Positions 1 to 8,845 of a DNA stretch of 64,000 nt are shown here, one piece after another (position 1 is the first letter of the stretch; every line of letters begins with the position of its first letter). The translations under genes were made by a program, and so were the position numbers. The notes under the pieces are model-generated. The model worked only from the letters and a program-made list of their open reading frames with translations. It did no database searches and was not told the origin of the DNA. This DNA is from Mesostigma viride (lineage: Eukaryota > Streptophyta > Mesostigmatophyceae > Mesostigmatales > Mesostigmataceae), in assembly GCA_009746045.1 (NCBI GenBank), contig RPFO01000082.1, forward strand, positions 2,697,266 to 2,761,265, written 5' to 3'.

Positions 1-65
1 GCACACCTGCCTTCTTTTGCATATCTTTGTCGTGGCACCGCCACGTGGCGCTATCCCACGGGCAG

Positions 66-1076
66 GCGTTCAAGGCCAAGTACAACCTGCCGTACACGCT
101 GCTGTGCGACGAGGGCAACAAGACGCGCCAGGCGTGGGGCATCCCTGCGGACCTGTTCGGCGCCCTACAGGGACGCCAGACGTACGTGGTGGACAAGGGC
201 GTTGTCAAGCTGGTCTTCAACAACCAGTTCCAGGTATGCGAGGGGGGTGATTGGTCTATTTCTTGCAAAACGGATAAAGAGCATGGGTGGGTACTGTTTT
301 GCTTGCCGAGGGTGAAAATGCCCACGTGCTCGTGTGTCTAGTGCGAATAACTCAAGGGTGGCAGCGTAACCTGCCTGCTACGATGGCATGGACAGCTGTG
401 CTGCTTGCTTAGCTGGAATGATGTGTTTTCTTATGTAGGAGTCAGGGTGGCAACATGTGCAGTCGGCTAGCTATGTTGGGACGCATCTTGGTGGTATCTC
501 CTATGCTGCTATGTGGAAACGTACCCTTCGGTTCATGTTGCCCAACATGCGCTGGAGACGAACTAGATTCGTCAGGTCCTGGCCTCGGGGTGTATCAAAT
601 TACCAAGTGAAGTTCAGCATGCCTGCATTTGCTCCCTAACTTCCTGGCAGAAAGGATCATTTCGGAGTGCATGCCCATTGAGTAACCTTTTCATAGTTTT
701 CCAATTTTGACGTGATTTTCTGCATCCACATTTCCTAATCCTTGACAAAGGAGAACATAGCTCCTTGTTGTCTCCTTGATAGCTACCCATTGGGACACTC
801 GCTGAATAGGCTGTGACCTCCTTATCAATTTTTTCTCAATACCTTGCCCTCCAGCACAGGGCTTGCATGGCAGCAGCACATGTGGAAAACACAGGCATGT
901 TAGCTGGACGTGATACTTTCAGTACGGGTCCTTGGAATCTCAAGCCTGTGCTGGTAGTGTCTGGATGCTGTATTGTGCTTTCTCATTGATGATGTGGAAT
1001 GTTTTTCCATGATTTGTGCGCTAACATGCAGCCTGAGAAGCACATTGAGGAGGCGCTTAAGGTCATCAAGGCATAA
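66..1076 (+). CDS. PrxQ/BCP-type peroxiredoxin, 3' part
   Basis: C-terminal part of a peroxiredoxin of the PrxQ/BCP family, thiol peroxidases that reduce H2O2 and organic peroxides using thioredoxin. The visible coding exon runs to 233 and reads FKAKYNLPYTLLCDEGNK, then AWGIP and TYVVDKGVV, which is the family's post-catalytic core (KY.LPf.LLsD ... yvid..G.v). A GT donor follows at 234. The acceptor before 1032 restores frame exactly (phase 0) and adds PEKHIEEALKVIKA before TAA at 1074-1076, the usual helical end of the family. The 5' limit of the left exon is uncertain: an AG at 64-65 could be its acceptor, or it may begin further left. The peroxidatic and resolving cysteines lie upstream of the window. 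Intron 234-1031 shows no other gene. Confidence 0.85.
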
Positions 1077-1454
1077 CTGAGCGGATCAAGCAGGCGTCTT
1101 CCAGGTTGCCCATGTTGTAGCTCGAACCAATAATAAGATATACATGGGAGGAATCCTCGAACTGATTGTGGGCGCCGCGTGGCCAGCTGTCAGAGCTGTT
1201 CAAAGCGAGTCAGGCCGGCAGCCTTACCGGCTATCTCTTTGATTGCCTGATTAATGGTAGACACTGCCCTTTTAGGCATTTGTACATGCACCTTAGATAT
1301 ACAACATTCTTTATGGCGAACAAACTTAGTTATCTCCTAGGTAGTGTAGCATCCCAGCGGACTGTAAGTGGGAAAATGGCCGTTGACCATTGAAAGCCCA
1401 ATTTATTTAAAATAAGAAATCAGTCTCCTTGGACAAAAATTGTCGCTCGTGTTA
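1077..1454. other. intergenic, downstream of the peroxiredoxin
   Basis: About 380 bases that hold the 3' flank of the peroxiredoxin gene. I see no ORF with recognisable features and no repeat here. The first retroelement end begins near 1455 with an AATT-rich stretch. Confidence 0.5.
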
Positions 1455-1860
1455 ATTAGACTCGTGCATGCTCCCGGTGGGGAGTCACGGAGCATTAACC
1501 CCGATGGATGGATGGATGGGGGCAAGCAGTCCTAAACCTGTCTAATTTATCTACAACAGCTACCAACCACATCGATCTCAAGCTACCAACATCAACTCTA
1601 CCCTAGGTCGCTCCATGCATGTCAATGACGATCGATCGAGAAAAATGGTCAGCGCAGGCCGCCCAGAAATCTGGAGAATCCAGACACTCCATTATTTAAT
1701 TCCTCCCCACGGGCCCCGCGGCCCGTTGCTAGCCAGGACCGTAGAAGTCCGCAGGTCGAGGTTATTGGTCCTGAGGATAGCCGCTACACTACCGCCTCGT
1801 CTGCCATTACAGTAGAGGACAGCTCGAATGAGGATTACATCCCCATCTAGTGCTTAACGG
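1455..1860 (-). mobile_element. retroelement 3'-end fragment with terminal hairpin
   Basis: Antisense 3' end of a non-LTR element. Read on the minus strand it has a short CATC microsatellite (2-3 units, 1504-1518), then a GC-rich terminal hairpin (stem CTCCC/GGGAG, loop CACC on the sense strand, 1471-1484), then an AATTA-rich tail. The plus-strand words GGATGGGGGCAAGCAGTCCTA and TATCTACAACAGCTACC recur beside two sibling fragments at about 2040 and 3947. The 5' limit is not sharp. The stretch 1640-1690 also matches, in inverse orientation, the dispersed repeat at 4250-4500. Confidence 0.6.
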
Positions 1861-1984
1861 TTGGGGGATGATGCAGACGATATTTGTTTCAACTTTTGTG
1901 TAATTATTTTTCTAATGAGATTAGCCGCATAGTACTCCGTGGCATGCCTTTGCACATGACACACAAGTACTTAATTAAGTAATT

Positions 1985-2310
1985 AATTAATTAGACGCGT
2001 GCTCCCGTTGGGGAGTCACGGAGCATTAACCCCGATGGATGGATGGGTGGGTGCAAACAGTCCTACCGGTCTAAGCTATCTACATCAGCTACCTACATCT
2101 ATCTAACAGCATTACTAAGTACAACATCTATCTATACAGCACTGGCGTGCCTCCCACGGGCTTGCACACGCGGGCGCTTCCCCACAGGGGGGGGCTCGTC
2201 CTCTACGACCTGGGCCCACTTGGCCTTGTCCATCATCTTCTTCCGAATCACGGAGAGGCCTTATAGGCCCCCCATGTACTTACTTACTTTATTAATTAAT
2301 TAGAAACATA
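1985..2310 (-). mobile_element. retroelement 3'-end fragment with terminal hairpin
   Basis: Second antisense 3' end of the same subfamily. The hairpin is at 2002-2015 (CTCCC-GTTG-GGGAG on the plus strand). A two-to-three-unit GATG microsatellite follows at 2035-2047, then GGGTGCAAACAGTCCTA. The tail outside the hairpin is a TTAATTAATT run (1969-1993). About 300 bases are kept, so this is a severe 5' truncation. Another TTAATTAATT run at 2289-2302 marks the far side. Confidence 0.6.
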
Positions 2311-2329
2311 ACTCCATGATTGAAACATA

Positions 2330-2485
2330 ACTCATGATTTATCTAGTACCAAATCCGAAAGGCTTGCATCACTCCCCGGAAAGGAGAACTTCAGTTGCGG
2401 ATGACTGTAGGTGTAAGTTGGCGATGCCCTAGGATCCGGAGGTCTACGTCCGTCCTACAGTCAGCGAAAGTTGGGAATCCCCCCG
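2330..2485 (+). repeat. truncated tRNA-related SINE-like repeat
   Basis: Copy in sense orientation of the repeat found inverted at 12112-12505 and 13302-13714. It shares the block from GATTTATCTAGTACCAAATC through the stretch near CACTCCCCGGAAAGGAGAAC to the A-box-like region CAGTCAGCGAAAGTTGG near 2460. It stops where the other copies continue into the T-arm-like half. The start within 2330-2340 is approximate. Confidence 0.6.
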
Positions 2486-2489
2486 GGGG

Positions 2490-4080
2490 GGGGGGGCCGT
2501 TGGGAAGCCACGGAGCATTAACCCCGATGGATGGATGGATGGATGGATGGATGGATGGATGGATGGATGGATGGATGGATGGATGGATGGATGGATGGAT
2601 GGATGGATGGATGGATGGATGGATGGATGGATGGATGGATGGATGGATGGATGGATGGATGGATGGATGGATGGATGGATGGATGGATGGATGGATGGAT
2701 GGATGGATGGATGGATGGATGGATGGATGGATGGATGGATGGATGGATGGATGGATGGATGGATGGATGGATGGATGGATGGATGGATGGATGGATGGAT
2801 GGATGGATGGATGGATGGATGGATGGATGGATGGATGGATGGATGGATGGATGGATGGATGGATGGATGGATGGATGGATGGATGGATGGATGGATGGAT
2901 GGATGGATGGATGGATGGATGGATGGATGGATGGATGGATGGATGGATGGATGGATGGATGGATGGATGGATGGATGGATGGATGGATGGATGGATGGAT
3001 GGATGGATGGATGGATGGATGGATGGATGGATGGATGGATGGATGGATGGATGGATGGATGGATGGATGGATGGATGGATGGATGGATGGATGGATGGAT
3101 GGATGGATGGATGGATGGATGGATGGATGGATGGATGGATGGATGGATGGATGGATGGATGGATGGATGGATGGATGGATGGATGGATGGATGGATGGAT
3201 GGATGGATGGATGGATGGATGGATGGATGGATGGATGGATGGATGGATGGATGGATGGATGGATGGATGGATGGATGGATGGATGGATGGATGGATGGAT
3301 GGATGGATGGATGGATGGATGGATGGATGGATGGATGGATGGATGGATGGATGGATGGATGGATGGATGGATGGATGGATGGATGGATGGATGGATGGAT
3401 GGATGGATGGATGGATGGATGGATGGATGGATGGATGGATGGATGGATGGATGGATGGATGGATGGATGGATGGATGGATGGATGGATGGATGGATGGAT
3501 GGATGGATGGATGGATGGATGGATGGATGGATGGATGGATGGATGGATGGATGGATGGATGGATGGATGGATGGATGGATGGATGGATGGATGGATGGAT
3601 GGATGGATGGATGGATGGATGGATGGATGGATGGATGGATGGATGGATGGATGGATGGATGGATGGATGGATGGATGGATGGATGGATGGATGGATGGAT
3701 GGATGGATGGATGGATGGATGGATGGATGGATGGATGGATGGATGGATGGATGGATGGATGGATGGATGGATGGATGGATGGATGGATGGATGGATGGAT
3801 GGATGGATGGATGGATGGATGGATGGATGGATGGATGGATGGATGGATGGATGGATGGATGGATGGATGGATGGATGGATGGATGGATTGGATGGATGGA
3901 TGGATGGATGGATGGATGGATGGATGGATGGATGAATGGATGGATGGATGGGTGCATATGGTACACTCAATCCTATACTGGTCTTACTCTATCTACAAAA
4001 ACATCCTACTCACGAATATCGTGCTCCCGTTGATGAGTCGTTCACGAACGGACCATATCAGTAGCTCGATCGATGTCTTC
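2490..4080 (-). mobile_element. retroelement 3'-end fragment split by a giant GATG array
   Basis: Third antisense 3' end of the same subfamily. A decayed hairpin lies at 2496-2509, followed by CACGGAGCATTAACCCC exactly as in the copies at 1.48 and 2.01 kb. The GATG microsatellite comes next, here expanded to about 1.4 kb. Beyond the array the sibling sequence resumes: GGGTGCATATGGTACACTCAATCCTA, then CTATCTACA. The 5' limit near 4080 is approximate. The array therefore sits inside a transposon 3' region and not beside it. Confidence 0.6.
2526..3950. repeat. (GATG)n microsatellite, about 355 units
   Basis: An almost perfect tetranucleotide array. The only breaks are near its right end: GATTGG at about 3886 and GATGAATGG at about 3933. 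Because four does not divide by three, every frame of both strands is open, giving artificial MDGW and IHPS proteins of 460-560 residues. None is a gene. Its length in the assembly may not equal its true length. Confidence 0.95.
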
Positions 4081-4504
4081 TTTCATTAGGAACATATGGT
4101 GGGAGAGCGATCGCAGCAATGGTCACTCACCACTAGACACTCCTGGGGCCAGTTAGGCTCGAAACACACGCCTTGATCAAGCATGCTGTTTCGATCCGGC
4201 CCCACCGTCTAGGTTCATCTAGTCGCTCTACATGTAAGCCAGCCATAATTTCAATGCACAAGGATCGTACACATTTCCATCACCATTCATCTTCATCATC
4301 CTGAACGACTCGAACACGCGGACAAGATATAACGGCAGGCTCGAGCTACCATGGTCCGGATTAATTCTCCCGATTTCTGGCCTGCGCTGGTTGTCTCCTC
4401 AGTTGCTAATTTCAATGCACAAGGCTGCACATTTCCATCACCATTTATCTTCATCATCCTGAACGACTCGAACACGCGGACAAGATAACGGCAGGCTCGA
4501 GCTA
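4080..4504. repeat. duplicated dispersed repeat of unknown class
   Basis: Two near-identical stretches, 4250-4400 and 4408-4506, share TTTCAATGCACAAGG, TTCATCATCCTGAACGACTCG and ACGGCAGGCTCGAGCTACC. The first also carries GATTTCTGGCCTGCGCTGG. The same words recur at about 60500-60630 (plus) and inverted near 1640-1690. No protein is recognisable. It may be the interior of another retroelement. I see no gene in 4080-4250. Confidence 0.5.
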
Positions 4505-4700
4505 CCTTGATAACTCCGTTGGGAGTGTATGTAGCACATATCCCAGAGAATTAAAGGGCATATGGCATTCTAAGCTACTTCCTGCAAGGGTGGGAATGTA
4601 AACAACACTTGCTCTAGGTGCCCCGAGGGCACCTGCACCCCCCAGAGCTCTAGAGTCTCAAGCAACACCCAGCTAAGGGGAGCCTGTCATGCATGATCGA
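4505..4700 (-). mobile_element. 3'-end fragment of an ORF1-only half element
   Basis: Antisense 3' terminus with hairpin ACTCC-GTTG-GGAGT at 4513-4526. It continues into TATGTAGCACATATCCC and the 3' untranslated words GGGTGGGAATGTAAACAAC shared with the copies ending at 4975, 6800 and (sense) 51307. Only about 200 bases remain. From about 4700 to 4975 I see only AT-rich, non-coding sequence. Confidence 0.65.
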
Positions 4701-4974
4701 TCGATGTCTAGCTGCGCTGACTCGAATCAACATGATTATAATTGTTGAGTCGTAATTCAACACCTGGATACGTATCAAGGAGGCAATTAACCATCCGCTC
4801 AATTACATGATATATCATGCATGGAAATGAAAGGATGTGGAAATGCATGTGCATGTAGCCTTCCATGCTATGGCTGGCCAGTCATTCAGCTGCAACACCT
4901 ATATGTTCATTGCATGAGAATGATGCCCATGTGTGCCCATGATGCGCCACACACCAGATGATTAATTAATTAAT

Positions 4975-6466
4975 TAATTAATTAGGAACATAACTCCGTT
5001 GGGAGTATATGTAGCACATAGCCCTGAGAAGGGGCATATGAGCCTACAATACATTCTAAGCTACTTCCTGCAAGGGTGGGAATGTAAACAACACTTGCTC
5101 TAGGTGCACCAGGGCACCCGCACCCTCATGGTCTATCACGCTATGCCCGGGTAAGGGGGGAGCATGCCTGTGAGGGGGAAGATCATCATGGCTATACAAG
5201 AGCTATGGCATGGCTTCTCAGCAGGGAGTGACTCCCTGCATGGGCACAATATTACTAAATAAGGCTAGGCATCGTCTGGAGTGTGGCTCATGCATCATAG
5301 GCACACATGTACATGATGAAATTAAGCGCGTGGCTTAGCTGGGATAGGGCCTCTAGGAGGCGTACATGTACATGGCCACGGTCTATCTATTCTACACTAC
5401 TACTGCTGTATTCCCCTAAGCTGGGGCGCCTGGAGTCGCTGGGGCCGCAGGGGTCGCCTGCCAGGGCTTGTGGCCGACGTAGATGGCCGCCCCCTTCCAC
5501 GGTACACCGGCTGCCCCGCCTTGGTCTGCCGGAGCTGGAGGTAGGTCGGCCATAGCTCCCGTCGCCGTTGTTGCTGCGCCAGGGTCAGGTCGTCATCAAG
5601 GGTGAAGAGAGTCTTCTCGAGCCGCTTGCGGCGTCTGAGAAAAGAAATCTTGTCCGCCGGGAAAGGTGAGAAGGAGCGGGGGCGGCCCTGCCTTACCCCG
5701 CGCGCGGGGAAGGCGGTGGGCGGCCAGCTCGATCTCACCAGTAAGGCCCATGCGATCAAGGATTTCTCTCTCAAAAGCACGCGCAAGCTTCTCGGAATTC
5801 TCACCTTCCTCCATCTTGAGATTCTTGACAATGACGTTAAGGCTGCGCTTGGCGAGCTCGGCCTCCTCGCGGAGGTCAAGCGTCTGCCGCTGGAGCTGTG
5901 CTGCGACGGCGGAGGTGGTGGAGGTGGTGTGCTGCTTAAGCATGTCCGCCCAGGTCGTGATGGGAGGAGCATCGCCGGCCAGGCCAGCCGAGGCTGGCTT
6001 GGCGGCAATGTCCTTCACTGCCTGGGCGGTGAGGCCTGCTGTGTTCTGCAAGACCTCGATAGCGATTGCATTATCCTTGAGGCGCTGGTCGATGTCGCGG
6101 AGCGGCTGGGCGGTGATGGAGTCAGAGGAGGGGATGGCGGCGGTGGAGGAGGCGAGGAGGGTGGAGGTGGCGGTGGAAATGGTGGAGAGGAGGGGGAGCT
6201 CGGCAGCCAACGTGCTGCCCATGGCCGCCACATCTGCAGCGATGGGGGCCACGTGCTGCTCGAGGGCCTCCTTGAGGAGTGAGCGGATGGAGGATTCGGT
6301 TAAGGTGGTGGTGAGGGGCTTTGGGGGCCAAAGCTCCTCGATGGAGCGTCCAAGGAGGGAAAAGAGGGCGAATTGCTGAAGGTGGGGGCGGCGGGCGTTG
6401 AGGACGGCCTTGTCGAAATAGCGCCTCTGGGAGAAGGCATTGACAAGGGTGACCAGATGATGCCTA
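4975..6466 (-). mobile_element. ORF1-only half element, copy A (5'-truncated)
   Basis: Minus-strand retroelement. Its 3' end has a (TTAA)n tail and hairpin ACTCC-GTTG-GGAGT at 4993-5006. The 3' untranslated region runs about 5010-5400 and the ORF1 pseudogene reaches 6466. No reverse transcriptase is present. Its N-terminal part differs clearly from copies B and D, so it represents another subfamily. The break at 6466 joins a plus-strand 3' fragment head to head. Confidence 0.75.
5400..6465 (-). pseudogene. L1-ORF1p-like RNA-binding protein, copy A
   Basis: Degenerate retroelement ORF1. Reading from 6465 downwards there is a helical, Ala/Thr-rich N-terminal part, then a linker with DIDQRLKDNAIAIEVLQNT. 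A short coiled segment (LREEAELAKRSLNVIVKNL) leads into an RRM-like block (LNVIVKNL ... ILDRMGLTGEIELAAHRLP ... PPLLLTF). The C-terminal domain is RRKRLEKTLFTLDDDLTLAQ, then LWPTYLQLRQTKAGQPVY. This order matches L1 ORF1p-like nucleic-acid chaperones. A 5-base deletion relative to copy B, near 5660, shifts frame right after LLLTF, so the product would be cut. No in-frame ATG is kept because the 5' end is truncated. Confidence 0.7.
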
Positions 6467-6745
6467 TAGCTTTATTTATTTTGTTATGAGCACTGTGCCC
6501 ACGCAGAGAGCTACTCTCTGCTGAGAGGCGCCTTGCCCTAGCTTCTGTATATAGCCATGCTGATCTTCCCCCCTCCAGATGTCGGTGCCCCTACTAGGCT
6601 AGGTGCCTGAACACAGATGTGGGCAGGTGCATGTACTTAGTGCACCCAGAGTAGGTGGCAGTTTACATTCCCCCACCTGCAGGAAGTGGCTAAGAGTGTA
6701 GTAAAAGCCATATGCCCCTTCTCAGGGCCATGTGCTACATATATT
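6467..6745 (+). mobile_element. sense 3'-UTR fragment of a half element
   Basis: This stretch is colinear with the 3' untranslated region of copy D at 51040-51290: the CTCTGCTGAGA motif, TTTACATTCCCCCACC and AAAAGCCATATGCCCCTTCTCAGGG. It runs on the plus strand, opposite to copies A and B on either side. It ends in GTGCTACATATA; the following 6745-6795 is the inverse complement of the RT element's 3' UTR near 12035-12085. It is probably a remnant of one arm of a head-to-head insertion. Confidence 0.6.
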
Positions 6746-6799
6746 ATAAAAATATAATTACTTTAATACAGCAGAGTGAAATCAGTATATATGAATTGA

Positions 6800-8845
6800 A
6801 TTGAATTGAATTGTAACATAACTCCGTTGGGAGTATATGTAGCACATAGCCCTTGAGAGGGGGCATATGGCCTATCATACATCCTAAGCTACTTCCTGCA
6901 AGGGTGGGGATGTAAACAACACTTGCTCTAGGTGCACCAAGGCACCTGCACCCTGATGATGTATCGCGCTATGCCCAGGGGGAGCGTGGCATGTGGGGGA
7001 AGATCATCATCAAGGAGACAACCAGCGCCTAGGCCAGCTAGGCTATACAAGAGCTATGGCATGGCGTCTCAGCAGAGAGTTACTCCCTGCATGGGCACTG
7101 CATAATTAAATAAAGCCAGGCATCATCTGGAGGGTGGCTCATCATAGGCACACATCATTGTACATGATGAAATTAAGCGCGTGGCTTAGCTGGGATAGGG
7201 CCTAGAGAGCTCTAGGGGGCGTACATGTACATGGCCACGGTCTATCTATTCTACACTTAACTACTGCTGTATTCCCCTAAGCTGGGGCGTCTGGAGTCGC
7301 TGGGGCCGCGGGGGTCGCCTGCCAGGGCTTGTGGCCGACGTAGATGGCCGCCCCCTTCCAGTACACCGGCTGCCCCGCCTTGGTCTGCCGGAGCTGGAGG
7401 TAGGTCGGCCATAGCTCCCGTCGCCGTTGTTGCTGCGCCAGGGTCAATTCGTCATCAAGGGTGAAGAGAGTCTTCTCGAGCCGCTTGCGGCGTCTGAGAA
7501 AAGAAATCTTGTCCGCCGGGGTCTTAAAGGTGAGAAGGAGCGGGGGCGGCCCTGCCTTACCCCGCGCGCGGGGAAGGCGGTGGGCGACCAGCTTGATCTC
7601 ACCAGTAAGGCCCATGCGATCAAGGATTTCTCTCTCACTAGCACGCGCAAGCTTCTCGGAATTCTCACCTTCCTCCATCTTGAGATTCTTGACAATGACG
7701 TTGAGGCTGCGCTTGGCGAGCTCGGCCTCCTCGCGGAGGTGGTGGAGGCCTCCAAGCGTCTGCCGTTGAAGCTGGGCTGGCAGCGACGGCGGAGGTGGTG
7801 GAGGTGGTGTGTTGCTTAAGCATGTCAGCCCAGGTGGTGATGGGAGGAGCATCGCCGGCCAGGCCAGCCGGGGCTGGCTTGGCGGCAATGTCCTTCACCG
7901 CCTGGGCGGTGAGGCCTGCGGTGTTCTGCAGAACCTCGATAGCAATGGCGTTGTCGCTGGTCGATGTCGCGGAGCTGGGCGGTGATGGAGTCGGTGGAGG
8001 CGGAGGCCGGGGGGGGGGGGTGGAGGCGAGGAGGGCGGCGGTGGCGGTGGGGATGGTGGGGAGCTCAGCAGCCAGCGTGCCGCCAATTGCCGCCACATCT
8101 GCAGCAATGGGCGTCACGTGCTGTGAGAGGGCGGCGTGGAGGTGGTGGACGAAGGTGGATTCGGTAATGGGGGCGGGGTGCAGAAGGTCCTCGGCCGAGC
8201 GCTTAGTGAGGGTAAAGAGAGCTGCGAGCTGAAGGCGGGGGCGAGACCAGCCGGCCAGGTTGGTCGACGAGTCTGAGACGCGGTGGGAATGCCGGCCGTC
8301 AACTCCGTTGCGGAAAAAATGGGTGTGGAAAGTGAGTTGCTGGCACAGGGCCAGCAGTGAGGCGTGTGACCCGTAAAACACGAGCTCCAATATCTTGATG
8401 GGTGGCATGTCGAAAAAGGCAGGCCTGTTGACGTCAAAGCTGGTGGTAAAGAGCCTGTCGACGTCAAAATCACGCTCAGACCAGCCAGGTTCGCCTGGGC
8501 GACTGCGCTTTGGGTCAGGCGATGCAGAGGGCGAGGAGAGCCCGGGAGGGTTCTGGGCGACCACTGGTGGGTCAGTGCGCGACTAGTGTCACCACCGCCT
8601 TCCGGCCCTGATGGCGAAGCTGCAGCCGTAGCTGCAGACGTATTTTCAGTGCCGAGCGCAGCCGTCAGGCTGCGTTGCGTCGATGGGCGTTTGCTCATCG
8701 TATATTGCGTAATAGCGTCGGAAAATTATATCAGCATGCGCGTCTTAGAAAGACGAAGCGATTGTGATATTCACGACTAAATTCGGTGCTCAAACGTGAA
8801 AGTCATGAGCGCCGCCGTCAGCCATGCATGGCTACCTCGTGGCAG
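6800..8845 (-). mobile_element. ORF1-only half element, copy B (near full length)
   Basis: About 2.0-kb element on the minus strand. The 5' end near 8843 (minus-strand GCCACGAGGTAGCC) matches the 5' end of copy D at 49316 to within a few bases. The 3' end has hairpin ACTCC-GTTG-GGAGT at 6821-6834 and a (CAATT)n tail at 6792-6813. It carries ORF1 and no reverse transcriptase. Two distant copies sharing both ends argues for a genuine self-contained unit, in the manner of mammalian HAL1 half-L1 elements. It abuts the plus-strand RT element head to head. Confidence 0.75.
7277..8698 (-). pseudogene. L1-ORF1p-like RNA-binding protein, copy B
   Basis: Retroelement ORF1 broken into three frames. It starts at ATG 8698 (MSKRPSTQRSLTAALG) and shifts frame near 8565 into GLSSPSASPDPKRSRPGEPG, with FFDMPPIKILELVFYGSHAS following. 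A second shift near 7790, at a small insertion absent from copy D, leads into the coiled and RRM-like part (LREEAELAKRSLNVIVKNL ... ILDRMGLTGEIKL). The C-terminal domain ends LWPTYLQLRQTKAGQPVYW, then GAAIYVGHKPW and TAA. A basic PKRSRP patch could bind RNA or act as a nuclear signal. The first frame shift is shared with copy D; the second is private. Confidence 0.7.

Noticed and set aside
1615-1855. Possible host coding exon ending VEDSSNEDYIPI
   Set aside because: The open stretch is short, lies inside a retroelement fragment, and cannot be linked to any exon or domain.
2395-4089. Long MDGW (plus) and IHPS (minus) ORFs up to 564 residues
   Set aside because: They are translations of the (GATG)n array; all six frames are open because the array has no stop codon in any phase.
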